DNA of 64,000 nt from Aphanomyces cochlioides (lineage: Eukaryota; Oomycota; Saprolegniomycetes; Saprolegniales; Verrucalvaceae), in the NCBI GenBank assembly GCA_019828595.1, contig JAHQRK010000026.1, positions 248,001 through 312,000 on the forward strand. The letters run 5' to 3'. A model generated the notes under the pieces. That model searched no databases. It was given only the letters and a program-made list of their open reading frames with translations, and was not told where the DNA came from. Shown here one piece after another: positions 1-10,700 of this stretch (position 1 is the first letter of the stretch; each line of letters starts with the position of its first letter). Position numbers and translations under genes: made by a program.

Positions 1-1143
1 ACCTAGATGTTTTGAGGCATTGTGCTACCTTTCATTCTATCAGAAACAACTACGATTGGTGCTGGAAGTATTCCTGACTCCATAAGGCACCGGAGAAACC
101 AAGACCAATGCAACTCATTTTCAACAGGCACAATAGCAATACCTAAGTCCAAGATTCGCGCAATAAGCTTTATATAAGTATGTCTTACCGAGAATAAGTA
201 AATGATTGTTGGGATCTTTTGCTGTTGCTAACAAGAGAACACCATTGGAATTCATCAGATCCTTCATGTGTGCCCCTAATGAGTGATGTAGAATAGAATC
301 AAAAGGGTTGTACCATCGAGAGCAATAAGTGGCTGGCAATGTGGAAACGCATTAATGCAAAATTTGGGTATGAGAACGCTTCGATAGAAGAAGCCTCCAA
401 TAGTCTCAACCTTGCAGAATGTTCCAGGGTTACGTTCTTGCACTGTGTCAAAATAGCCTCTGATTTTCTCGAATGAGGCATCAACATTGCCGTACAAGTT
501 ATTTATCAACTGTCGTTTTGCTCGATTTGCAGATGATGTTGATATGGTTTCGCCAATGGCTTCTCGAACACGGTCTATGACATATTTTCCAGTAATTCGA
601 CGAGGATCCATGATAGGAGTATTGCTGTTAAGGTCGCTTTGAAGAGTTTCTAGAATCTACAAATATGTCAGAAGATCTGTAAGTTCTAGTACATTCAGGT
701 ATTCTAGATGTTCTGAACAAATCGAAGTTCTTGAACATCTAGATGTTTTGCAAGTTGAATATACTTACAATTTTGTGGTTCACTGCGGGGTGCGGCAACT
801 TCGCATCGTCCTGGAATAGGGGATGGCTGTGTATGAGATTCATCGAGGTAATAGCAATAGTCTTGTCGCTTCTAGCATTGGCGCAGACAAAGAAGCAGCA
901 ATCTTCTACAGTGCATATCCACTTGCCATTTTTCTTGTTTCTATACTTTTGGCTTACTCGAAATCCCTGGTGCAAACTCAATTCATCTAGCCTGCTGCGT
1001 AAAAACACGAAAGTGCCGAAGTCATGTGATTTGATCGCATTGATAACTTCAGCGGAAATGAAGTCATGATGAATTTGACTACTTTCTTGCGTGATGTTCA
1101 ACTTCACAGCGAGACTGAGGTAGTCTTCCGACACAAAGCTCAT
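1..1143 (-). CDS. MULE (Mutator-like) transposase, intron-containing, partial at window edge
   Basis: Minus-strand gene read as four exons: 1143-769, 656-314, 275-189 and 142 to the window edge. The introns 657-768, 276-313 and 143-188 all begin GT and end AG and restore one frame. The N-terminal exon has a FAR1/FLYWCH-like Cys-His DNA-binding segment (WICTVEDCCFF followed by SHP). Exon 2 ends in the MULE block 'PLIALDG', where D is the expected first catalytic aspartate, and exons 3-4 continue with 'LATAKDPNNHLL' and 'IAIVPVENELHWSWFL', both typical of MULE transposases. I chose the ATG at 1143 because the open frame upstream of it lacks family similarity. An in-frame TAG at 3-5 is either a real truncation or sits inside a further tiny intron cut by the edge. 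Expected product: nuclear cut-and-paste transposase. The intact frames suggest a recently active or domesticated copy. Confidence 0.72.
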
Positions 1144-2432
1144 AATGATGCAAAAGGGTAGGTTTGGAAGTGCCTGGAGATTGATTGGTTTGAAGGTGTA
1201 TCCTAAGTTTAGCAGAACTACTTGTTTAAGGAAATTATTTAGATTATCCGTACAATTATCCGGATTTTTCATTTTCCCCGGAAACAGGGCATTTTGGCGC
1301 CTCCAGAATGGTAGGACCCCTGTTTCTGGGGAATTCCTCGACAAGAAAGAGATCAACACCCTCCTTTCGGACACTACGCTTGTCTTCTCCACCATGGTCG
1401 AACGAGTGCAAGTTCTTTGAGAGTTCTCGCAGCAAGACACTCTCTCGGATGCGCGACTACGCTGCGTTTCACTCGCATAGGGGACATGTACTCGCATCGA
1501 CCAAGTGAATTGGTTGTCCATCGCAACGTTCTAGCGTGCGTTGGTGCAGTGTAGCTCGGTCCAAGAATCGGATGCGATTTCATCTTGGAACAGCGTCTGT
1601 GCCGACGCAAAGTCAATTGGCACGTCGCCAGCCATAGCACAACTCGTTCCCAGTCTGACATCCAGTCCGTGGGCTTTTCACCGTAGATGGCTGCGCTTTT
1701 CCCGTCTTTGGGCTGTCCAGTCGACATATCTCAGCATCTCGTCGGGTGCAAGGGGTTCTGTAGTCAAGGGACGCACGCCTTGAAGGCGCTTCGTAAATAA
1801 AACAGCTCGAGGAGGTCGATTGGGAGACAACGAACAGAGGATGTTGGAGCTTTCCGTCAACCCCGACGAGCCGAGCGGGACACCTACAGGACAAACGACT
1901 CAAGACGATGCATCGTTCGCAAAGAGGACCACGTTCTCTAGGATTACAAACAACAGCGGACGCTTATGATTGTCGAATGCACCCACATGATGACGATAGA
2001 ACTCTCGATGGATAACTTGTAAATAATGGCAAAAAAGGCTGACTATTGGCAGCTCGAGTCTGAAAAAAAAAGAAGATGTCAGATTCGCACGAGAATGTTG
2101 GTAAATGTTGGACAAAGTGGGTACCAAACGTTTCATATTCGATCAAGACGCCTCTAAGTTCAAGCATGTCATCGTCTTATGGCGAAACCAGACGAATATC
2201 GGTGGGTGATGGCAGGGCCAACTGCTTTTGGCCTCGATTTTGCCTTATGAAGTACCAGGCATGTATGGACGGTACCAGGTCCTGGAGATGGCAGTGGACG
2301 GGTTGTATTTAGTGTAAGAAATGCAGAAACGACAGGCATTCCCTGATCAAACGTCGAATCGACGACGAGATGTGATGAAGATTGCTCATCCTACGCAAGA
2401 ACAAATTGTGTCTTTGCAACTTACAATAGACA
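1144..2432. other. No gene supported; coding-like scraps on both strands
   Basis: Several overlapping short frames exist on the minus strand at 1374-1903, and a plus-strand frame near 2100-2360 reads like a protein broken by stops and shifts. I recognise neither. The tract probably holds decayed transposon sequence between the MULE and the SET-domain gene. Confidence 0.4.
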
Positions 2433-4286
2433 TTAATCGTCAATTATATCGGTGGGAGGTGGAAGGTAGGTCCCATCGCAAAAACCACATTGATATGCAA
2501 TGCCCCAAGTTGAGTCCATATAGTGCAAGCTTAAAATGCAGCCCTTCTCCAAAGGCAGTCGAGAGACAACCATTAACCGCGGCTTCTTATCAACATACCA
2601 TGTCTCAAAGCGGCAATTGGGGGAACACGCGTGATTGATGAAACGATATGCATTGCCATTCTTGGTCGCATCCACAAACAGGTTGTCATCTTCGCGGGAA
2701 ACGCGTGCAATGTACCAAGCCAGTTGACCACGCCCCTTCTCCTTTCGACGGAGATAAGTGTCTTTAGTGATGAGTTGGCCAACGTATTCAATGACCTTGG
2801 TATCATTTGGAACATTTTCATCCAATCTCAAGCCAAAACCAAAGGTTGGATCGACAACAACTGTGGTTTTTGGAAATCGCTTTTGTTGAATGACATTGTT
2901 TTGACAATGTTTGCCTGCACTGCATCGATCTGACGCGCATTCGTGACGACTGTCCACATTGCTGCATTTCCGCCAGTCAACACAAGGTGAACGACGACTA
3001 CAGCGGTAGCAGCGATCATTGTGAATTCCACTGTTGTACTTGGAGCCACTGGAAAGCCTTGCTAGTCGAGCAGGGCGTGCCTTGTTCGTTCGGCCTCGTA
3101 ATGGCAAGCTCTGGTCAATGTGCATGTAGGCCTTGCCGTAGTCGTCTTCATCCGCTGATTCGTCATCATTGTGTAATCGTGGGCGCTTTCGTTTCGTAGC
3201 ATCTAAGACGTCACTGTTTTGGAGGTCTTCGTCAAGTAGGTCTCCAAAAATGCGCTGATTGACGGGGGGCTCAGTTTGATGGTCAATAAGCGGATTGACG
3301 TGTTGATGAGCTTGCTGGTCAATATGCTCGACAATGTGTTGACCAGCTTGTGGGTCAGCGAGTTCAGCAACATCTCGTCCAGCTTGTTGGTCAGGGAGCT
3401 GGTTGACGTGTTGAGTAGCTGTTTGATCAGTGATCTCGGCAACGTGTTGTCCAGCTTGTTGGTCAGCGAGCTGATTAATGTGTTGATTAGCTTGTTGGTC
3501 AGCAAGTTGATCGATGTGTAGCTCAGTTTGTTCGTCTGTGAGCTGAACGATGTGTTGATTAGCTTGTTGGTCAGTGAGTTGGATGACGTGTTGATGAGCT
3601 TGTTGGTCAGCAAGTTGATCGATGTGTTGCTCAGTTTGTTCGTCAGTGAGCTGATCAACGTGTAGATTAGCTTGTTGGTCAGCAAGTTGAGCGATGTGTT
3701 GCTCAGTTTGTTGATCAGCGAGCTGGTTGACGTGTTGATGAGCTTGTTGGTAAGTGAGCTGGTCGTTTTGTTGGTCAGCTTGTTGGTCAATGAGCTGGTC
3801 GCCTTGTTGGTCAGCGAGTTGATCGACATGCTGTTCAACTTGTTGTTCTGTCGCTGTGGGAAAATATCGCTCTGCAAAACGTGAACAGAACTTCCGAATG
3901 TTGCCCGGTGTTTTCCAATCATCATGGTCCATATCATACCATTCTGGCCAGATGCGGCGTGCTTCCTTGCGCAAGTCAGCCTGATTGACTGGTTATGGAG
4001 CTGCCTTTATCCAGTCATACAGCTGTCCTTTCTTTTCGTCGCTCGGTCTTTCTTTGGAGTACGCTCCTCGCTTTGATCGGCCACGCAGGTGCTTTGAGCT
4101 GCCATTCTCAACTTTGGCGATTTCATCTGCCTTGGCTAACCACTTGTCGAACGTTGAGATTGTTACGCGGTGCATGCGGCTAAACTTGACCTTTGTCATG
4201 CCTTCTTCTTTCTGAGCGTCCTTCCATGCATCGAGGACCTCTTTCTTGAAGCTGTAAGGACGATGGATAGGTGTCGTCCTACTCAT
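2433..4286 (-). CDS. CENP-B/pogo-type HTH plus AWS-SET protein, split by an in-frame TAA
   Basis: From the ATG at 4286 the minus strand encodes a basic helix-turn-helix (FSRMHRVTISTFDKWLAKAD), then a second CENP-B-like HTH that straddles a TAA at 3993-3995 (QLYDWIKAAP, stop, PVNQADLRKEARRIWP). The same frame continues without a shift to 2433. After the HTH comes about 190 residues of Q/D-rich 12-residue repeats, a basic linker, a cysteine-rich AWS-like pre-SET (CYRCSRRSPC and on), and a SET domain with the NH-x-C-x-P-N signature (FINHACSPNC) and the 'YVGQLI' strand. It closes with a short CGFCDG rather than a full three-Cys post-SET. SET domains methylate histone lysines using S-adenosylmethionine; pogo/CENP-B domains bind DNA. 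I tested a GT-AG intron across the TAA and found none that keeps frame. Either the stop is a recent mutation that leaves the SET half to start at an internal ATG (near 3944), or it is a sequencing error. Confidence 0.7.
3270..3850 (-). repeat. 36-bp minisatellite inside the SET-domain gene
   Basis: About sixteen tandem degenerate 36-bp units encode 12-residue repeats of the form Q-L-x-D-Q-Q-x-x-Q-H-V/I-x on the minus strand. The reading frame is kept throughout, so length changes alter the linker without a frameshift. All three minus frames and some plus frames are open here because the unit length is a multiple of three. Confidence 0.85.
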
Positions 4287-5219
4287 TTGGAAATGGCAGA
4301 TTGTCGAGTGAGGAAAATAAACGGATGGTAGTATTTCAACGAGGCGAGATACATTTTGAAGTGGCGAGAAGCATTTAGAAGAGGAGAGAAGTATTTTGAA
4401 CAAAAGATTTTTTATATTTGCTTATGAGCGATGCATTTCAAGCAGGAAGTACTTTTCATTTGCAGATGTAAGTATTGGCCATGGGGCGTCCAGTGAAATG
4501 GTTGGTGACGTGGTAACATGCACTAAACAGGACTTTTGTTTTAGGCAATACTACTCTGGTCCTCATTATGAGCAACATTTGGATTACACAGTATTTGACA
4601 CATTTGTTTTTTGTATACTTCATTTGTGACACTGGGCACTATTTAGTGCCAACGTAGTTGATGAGAGCAAGATTGTCGTCAATACCTGGTTGTTGGAGCT
4701 GTTAAGTGGTCTATTTAGCTTCACATTGACGGTATACAACCCGTAGATCTGACAGGGTTCCTGTCTGATGATTAAATAGAGCTTGAGAAACTCAAACCTT
4801 ACCATTTAACAGCGTTTGTGCTGTGATGAACGTATTGTGTTTCCGAGCGGCAATTCTAGCTTGACCACAATGTGGTACAAAGTGTGCTTTACTTAATTAC
4901 TCTCTCTCATAAGTCTAAGCTTCGTTTATTTGATGGCGCACATCATAATCTACTGGTCGTCAATTTTTTGGAATTTTTACACTTCTGTCATTTCACAACC
5001 AGGACTCCGTTTGAAGATCAAAAAGTTTCCAATCAAAGCTCTTTTTCTGCTCTGTTTTATAAACCAATCAGCATCGATTTTACTGTAAAAACAGCCTTAA
5101 TCCACCAATTATACCCCAAATGTTGCTGATATTATGGACCAGAGTAGTACTCTGTAGGTTGGAAGGCCAATCGTCCCTGTTTAGGATCACAACCTACCTA
5201 ACTTCAACAAGGTGGCACC
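4287..5219. other. Intergenic, no gene seen
   Basis: AT-rich sequence between the divergently transcribed SET gene and the MULE gene. It should contain both promoters. I found no tRNA, long repeat or clear terminal inverted repeat of the neighbouring MULE. Confidence 0.5.
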
Positions 5220-7379
5220 ATGAGATGCCAGAGTTTCGAGTTCCCTGTAGAAAGCATGTTTGACTGGGCTGGACTCGTTGGCCTTCCCAGCGCAATGCCT
5301 TCGATAGATCCAGATGTCGACGAGAACACTGAGATGCACGATATTGAGCAGCCCGATGTAGCTACACACGAAGCATCAAGAAATGCTAGTGCATTCGCTG
5401 ACGAGGGAATAGACTCACTCGCGAACGCTCTTGCATCTCTCCGTCGCAATGGAGGTGGTGGCGCTGTGCGGCAAGCATGGCGAGTAATTGGCGCATTTGC
5501 AAACTACAACCTCGCACGCGACTCTATGGCCCACACGGTCGTTTACTCGACGACCCGATGCACATGTACTATCTGCGAATGTCCATCTCAACACTTGATG
5601 GTCGCACGATATCTACGATGCAAATGCCAGCAAGGATGCACCAAGAAATTGCGCCTTCAAGAGTGCCAGACAAAGCGACATTGCGTTGTTGCAGTAACTG
5701 GGGAGTACACCGCCTGCGTCTTGCCTACATCGAAACTTATGACAAAAGTCCTGCGAGCTGAAGCTGATGTCATGTTCAAAGATGGCTTCACCCCAAGCCA
5801 AGCGCGAAAAAAATTGAAGTCAAGTGTGACTGCGGCACAGCTTCCTCCCCTCAAACATTTTCAAAATCGGTACAGGTACGTCAGGCACCACAAGATGCTT
5901 GAAAGCAATTGTCCAACCAAGATGGCGAGCTTGCTCATGGAAAAATGCTTCACTTACGACGTGGAAGAAACAAAATACTTCACGATTGGATACGACATCG
6001 AAAATGGATACCCCCATGTTGGCTATGGCGGCGAATCGGGTCCTTTTATGGTTGGTGTCACCACCAAGATGCTTCTTCACAAAATGAACCGAGACCCGAG
6101 CACGTTTATTTTTCACTGGGATGCCACATACAAGATCAACTCTAAAGCGTTTCCTGTGCTTATCTGTGGCATATCCGACGTTGCCCGTCAGTTCCATCCT
6201 GTAGCTTTCTTCCTTTTGAGCAAGGAAAGCCAAAATGAGTACACTTGGGCCATGAATGAGCTACAAATGATCTATGATGCAGTCGTTGGATGGCCAATGA
6301 AGGTCAAAGACACCATGGCGGATGCGGCGCAAGCTCCTTTGCTCAGTATCCAAGCTTTTGCAGATGAACTTGGTGTGGAGAAGATCCTGATGTGTTTTTA
6401 CCATTGTGTGGCAAATGTGAAGAAAAGGCTCGCAGGCGCGTCAATCACTACGAAAGGGCTTGTTTATCGCCACTTGTACAACATGCACTACTCCCGCAGT
6501 GAAGCTGAAATGCGACACCATTGGGCTGTTGCCCAAGATGCATGGTCAAGGGACGCTGTCTTGGTGCAAAAAGGATTTGTGGATTACTTCTCAAGGCAAT
6601 GGATCCACAGTGAATTCTCGGCTTGGCAAGTGTTTCACTCGCCAAGTGGCTTTGCAACAACTAACAATCCGTGCGAAACTTTCAACAAGCACTTTAAAGG
6701 TGTCTACACGAGTCGCAATGTCCACGGACTATGTGCTACACTCAACATCATCGGAGAGGTTGCTGAAGAGTATTCTACATTCAAGTCTCCATCTTTCGCA
6801 CTACAAGCAAGCCCGAGTTACAAGTTGGTGCGTCGAAGCCATCGGCTTAAGGCATTTGGCCTGCTCGAGGAAGTTTCTGCCGATGAGCTCTTTGAACTAC
6901 CTGCTGGAGAAATGTTAGTGAAGAGCATCGTTCCAACCAACGCCATCACATTGGCGTACACGTTTGAATATGGCTTCATGGAGGCTTCCCGAGAGGAAGC
7001 GGAAGCTGCAATCCGAGCAGAAGCCATTCCTGGTTCTGTTCAAAGCGCTCAAGATGTGGAGATTGCCAATGCTTACTACTACAATTCGACAACGAACAAC
7101 GCCAGCCATGAAATCGTGTGCAGTGGCAACCACCAGCCATGGTATGGCTGGCGCGTATGCACAACTCCTGGTATTCTCCGGTGTGAGTGCAACTACTTTT
7201 ACAAACACGGCCACTGCTGTCACCTTGTGTTCGCCCTGAGCTTGAAAGAAACGGATATGTACGGGAACCCTTTGCCTCGAAGTACCTTTGTCCGAGCGAC
7301 GGCGAGTCGACAACCGGCAAGCATGCGCTTTGGTGGACGCAATAGAAGCAGAGTTGGTGGCGCTTTGGCCATGCAGTAG
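5220..7379 (+). CDS. MULE transposase with SWIM zinc finger, intronless
   Basis: A single 719-residue frame with an ATG at 5220. The DDE catalytic set is visible: D301 in FHWDATYKIN, D368 in TMADAAQA and E486 in NNPCETFNKHF, with the conserved CFYHCVANVKK block between the second and third. Near residues 655-670 the SWIM motif reads C-E-C, then KHGHCCH (CxCx(n)CxH), as in Mutator-like and FAR1-type transposases. It would cut and paste its element in the nucleus, the SWIM finger binding DNA or protein. The frame is undamaged, in contrast with other transposases here. I could not find terminal inverted repeats; a hairpin cluster lies just downstream. It differs from the intron-containing MULE at the left edge, so two MULE lineages are present. 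Confidence 0.88.
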   Translation: MRCQSFEFPVESMFDWAGLVGLPSAMPSIDPDVDENTEMHDIEQPDVATHEASRNASAFADEGIDSLANALASLRRNGGGGAVRQAWRVIGAFANYNLARDSMAHTVVYSTTRCTCTICECPSQHLMVARYLRCKCQQGCTKKLRLQECQTKRHCVVAVTGEYTACVLPTSKLMTKVLRAEADVMFKDGFTPSQARKKLKSSVTAAQLPPLKHFQNRYRYVRHHKMLESNCPTKMASLLMEKCFTYDVEETKYFTIGYDIENGYPHVGYGGESGPFMVGVTTKMLLHKMNRDPSTFIFHWDATYKINSKAFPVLICGISDVARQFHPVAFFLLSKESQNEYTWAMNELQMIYDAVVGWPMKVKDTMADAAQAPLLSIQAFADELGVEKILMCFYHCVANVKKRLAGASITTKGLVYRHLYNMHYSRSEAEMRHHWAVAQDAWSRDAVLVQKGFVDYFSRQWIHSEFSAWQVFHSPSGFATTNNPCETFNKHFKGVYTSRNVHGLCATLNIIGEVAEEYSTFKSPSFALQASPSYKLVRRSHRLKAFGLLEEVSADELFELPAGEMLVKSIVPTNAITLAYTFEYGFMEASREEAEAAIRAEAIPGSVQSAQDVEIANAYYYNSTTNNASHEIVCSGNHQPWYGWRVCTTPGILRCECNYFYKHGHCCHLVFALSLKETDMYGNPLPRSTFVRATASRQPASMRFGGRNRSRVGGALAMQ

Positions 7380-7480
7380 CATGATTGTATAATATCCTGT
7401 AAGATACGTCAGATTACACAGGTAATGATGGCAGCACAAACGTCAGTCATGAAAATGTCTTATCGCGTCACACTACACCA

Positions 7481-7619
7481 CAGTGCAAAGCAGTGCTTTG
7501 AACCGATTCCATGTGCAAGCCGTTCGCACATGTAGTCAACTGGAACTGTATGGCTTCAGTTGACTACTACTCGCAAATGGTTTGCACATGGATAGTGCTC
7601 GAAGCACTGTTTTGCGCTG
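7481..7619. repeat. Long imperfect hairpin A
   Basis: The left arm 7481-7542 and right arm 7557-7619 are reverse complements at roughly 80% over about 62 nt, with a loop of about 14 nt. Several differences are transitions that leave G-U pairs in a plus-strand RNA. The inner stem shares the word GTAGTCAACTG with hairpin B, so the two are related. Confidence 0.75.
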
Positions 7620-7853
7620 AGGTGACCACGATAGATTACATCCACGCAAATCTGATGTACAGTGTACATGTACATGTAGACTACTTGCACTTGTGGCGAG
7701 AGCTAATTCATCTAATGTAGCATCATGCCCACTCAATGCGTCGCCCTCTTATATTGTCGTTGGCCTCCAGACGCTCGAAATGTGTGCACTGAGGATGAAC
7801 GGACGACTTGGCTAACTCAAGCTGTCCTATCAGATCAAAGAAAACTCTGTGTT

Positions 7854-8084
7854 CAAGTCGCTTCCATGTAAGACATGCCATGCGTGTTGAACGTAGTCAA
7901 CTGAAACTCCATGAGCACAGTAGACAACATCCTACGAGTACAATGTCTCCTACATCGAAGCCACTGAAACCGCGGCTTAAGTAGCTTCCATTTAAGAAGT
8001 ATTGTGCTGGTAGAATGCAGTCGGAGATGATCATGGAGTTTCAGTTGGCCGCATTCAACAAACGAAGCGAATGAAAGCGGCTTG
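7854..8084. repeat. Long imperfect hairpin B
   Basis: A foldback of about 231 nt. The best-paired part is 7885-7913 with 8031-8059 (TGTTGAAnG...CAACTGAAACTCCATGA). Weaker pairing continues inwards to a loop near 7966-7975 and outwards to 7854/8084. It shares its core with hairpin A. Confidence 0.7.
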
Positions 8085-8114
8085 TATAGCAGTCCAGCGC
8101 GGCGTCCGTCATTA

Positions 8115-8320
8115 GAGAAGCAATGGCCATAAAGCTATTCATCCGCGTGTGCACAGGGACATGCCTCTTGCACGAATGCAGTACGAGAAGCCTTTTAGTT
8201 TGTGGTCATGACTGGTTCATCAAGTGCCCGCCATGACCACTGACAGTTCGCTCCTTGTACTGCATTCGTGCAAGAGCAGGATGCACAATAGGATGAAAAG
8301 CTTTATGGCTACTGCAAATG
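8115..8320. repeat. Long imperfect hairpin C
   Basis: A foldback of about 206 nt with arms 8116-8215 and 8225-8320. It includes an exact 18-nt pair, CTTGCACGAATGCAGTAC, and an outer pair around GCCATAAAGCT. It lies directly after hairpin B in the same orientation, giving a row of three foldbacks in 840 bp. Confidence 0.75.
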
Positions 8321-8351
8321 CGCTTTCTAAGGCTTGCTTATAGTAGAATAG

Positions 8352-8624
8352 TCAGGTTCTACTCATGCCTTCTTGCTCTTTAGTAGCCATATCACCTAAT
8401 TCCTGCGCATGAGTTGAATTCCAGAGCTTAGCTTTGACGATTCGAGTGTTGAAACGGTCTTCTACATTTAGCTGGACTTTGAGGTGATTGTTCGCAACGT
8501 CGTAGTGTGAAAACACTCCATTGGATGTATCAAACCTCTCCACTGCTACATGATTGAACGCAGTGTAAATGGCGTATATGACCAAACCAGACGACTCTGT
8601 CTCTAGTCTTACGACTTCATTAGA
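8352..8624 (-). CDS. Unrecognised short ORF, probably a gene fragment
   Basis: An open minus-strand frame of about 90 codons without an upstream ATG; the longest in-frame reading begins after a stop near 8624. The composition looks protein-like (for example YAIYTAFNHVAVERFDTSNG), but I recognise no family and see no convincing partner exon. It could be a relic of a transposon or an exon of a lost gene. Confidence 0.2.
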   Translation of the reverse strand, partial: SNEVVRLETESSGLVIYAIYTAFNHVAVERFDTSNGVFSHYDVANNHLKVQLNVEDRFNTRIVKAKLWNSTHAQELGDMATKEQEGMSRT

Positions 8625-8727
8625 TTAAACTCGATAGATAGAAAAAACATTCAGGACGTCGTCTGCATCGATATACCCATGGCAATCCAAAAAATATGGC
8701 TATCTTTTGTTGATGATATTAAAATTT

Positions 8728-8812
8728 TTCTCTGTTAGATTCGAACCTGCAATATCCGGGTTCTTAATCTACTGTCTTAACATCTAGGCCTATACACTAA
8801 GGTCTGTTACAT
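8728..8812 (-). other. tRNA-derived sequence (possible SINE head or tRNA pseudogene)
   Basis: On the minus strand GCAGGTTCGAATCTAAC matches a pol III B box and T-loop, preceded about 50 nt upstream by an A-box-like TAGTGTATAGG and an anticodon-like segment GTAGATTAAGAAC resembling tRNA-Leu(UAA). The T-stem pairs poorly (about three of five) and I cannot build a 7-bp acceptor stem, so this is not a working tRNA gene. Confidence 0.35.
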
Positions 8813-9019
8813 GTAGTTTAAATGACAATTGTCATATGACAGTATTTTGTTCTATACCGAAACGTTGGGAATAGTGTCGTGTATTCGAGATTTCGAAATA
8901 ACAAGGGCGCAAAGACAAAGAGTAAATTAACTCCCCGCGTTCTTTATTCAAATGACGTTTGTAAACGAGTTCGCATCGTTGAATGTTCACAATGTTAAAT
9001 AACATTCTTCCGATTGGTC

Positions 9020-9400
9020 GCACTTTAGGGTAAAGTTTAACATAGGGGACCCTTTCAAAACCTTGAATATTGTATTCGAACTTGAGGAGTATGTTTTAAA
9101 ATAACCGACCCATTTTAAAAGAATAAAAACAACCGATAGTTTCAAAACGTACTTAACAGGGGTTTTTAAATAGCAATTTCATTCAAAATTCAGCAAAAAA
9201 CCTGTGAGACAGCATTCAGTAATTAATCACCTGTCAAGGGTTCGGACTTGACGGGAAGGGTTTAAAACTGGAGACCCTTTTAAAATGCAAAAAAACTCTA
9301 CAAGAAACTGTCAATAGAAAAATCATCTATCAGGGGTTCCTGTGAACGAGAAGGGTTTAGAATAGGAGACCCATTTCTAACGACAAAACCCTCTAAAATG
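9020..9400. repeat. Degenerate tandem repeat, roughly 100-bp spacing
   Basis: Three diverged copies of a GGG(T/A)AAGGTTTA...GAGACCCTTTTA-like motif occur near 9030, 9255 and 9350; the last two align over about 80 bp (9219-9300 and 9319-9399). No coding potential is seen. The rest of 8813-10700 is AT-rich and featureless to me. Confidence 0.5.
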
Positions 9401-10700
9401 AATTTTCTGCATGAATCAAATTTGTAAGTATTGCCAGGCTAACACTATTCACGACGACGTCAATCCTCACACCATCAAATGTTCAGTGTACTGGCCCGAG
9501 TGTGCTGGGAAAAGTGAATCGGCAACGCATGCCCTGAGATACGTTTCGCGTTTTTTACACTGGACTGCCAATAGTGAGCAGTTTTTATAGATGCGCTCGA
9601 TTGAAATTTTTATAAAAAGCAAATATAAAGCGCAACACGAGCGCTTATCAAGCACTCGGTGCGCTCGATTGATTTTCTCTTCCCATTGGATGAAACAGGA
9701 AATTCTCAACTTCCAGAATAATCTATAAGATTATACCTTTGTATTATCAATATAGTGCAAAATATAAACTTACGAAGTTGTTCTGTATTCTTATCTTGAA
9801 AACATTATATTTCGTGCCTCCATTCAAGTTGCAACCCAATACTGAAAAAAAACTTATAGCGAATTTTAATCACGAATTCTGCTTGCTCTATCACCTTCCA
9901 GTCGCAAAAATCCTCAAGCGATAGGTCTCAATAATGAGGTTCTGGTGCACGAGGTCCCACATGGATCGAAGCCAATGATGTTCTGGTAGCCAGTAGGTTG
10001 TGTTGCTCTGACCAAATTTGACCACGACATTCCATCAGTTAGACCATGCTATCCCTTAGACATTCTGCTAAATAGACCTCGCATGATCCCCATCCTTCAA
10101 ATAATAGCATAAGTCAGAGTGGTCTCAAGTTGTGTTGGTTGAAGAAAGGACAGGAAGTGTATTATATGCATTGAGCTTAGAAATACATAGATTGTATTTC
10201 TATGCATTCATATAAAACTCTCAGTTCACAGGTTCACAAATGCAGTCGTTTCCAGGATTTTATTTCATACAAATTCCAATATGCCAAGTCAGCGAATAAC
10301 GAACTATCTGACCACACCCCCTTCTCGAGTAACGGCGAACAAGTAGTTTGAAGAAAGTGCTTTTATTACTAGAAGTCAAATACCTCTGCAATCCTATCGG
10401 TAAATTGAAATGATCCTGTGTCAACATACGAGATTTTGACACTGTATCGACACCTTGGTTTAGCTACAGTATCAAATGTCCCACGTGAAAAATCAGTCCC
10501 GCTCAATACGAGTTTATCCCAGCCATTAATGAGCAGCTTTAATTGGTCATTTTACAAGATGGCACATCCAATCAGAACTCTTTCGATGAATGGCATGGTC
10601 AGATTTTATTAAAATACAAATCAAGTCACTATACAAATTTTCATATAGTTCAGACTACTACTGTGCCGAATTTTCACGGCGTTACCTGTACAGGTGTCCA

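Noticed and set aside
3203..3937. 244-codon minus-strand frame in the minisatellite
   Set aside because: It is the out-of-frame shadow of the 36-bp repeats; the true frame is the one that continues into the SET domain.
3960..4020. Intron removing the TAA in the HTH-SET gene
   Set aside because: The only GT (in CTGTATGACTGG) paired with CCAG is 32 bp and gives the wrong phase.
8728..8812. Functional tRNA gene
   Set aside because: The T-stem pairs at about three of five positions and no 7-bp acceptor stem can be formed.
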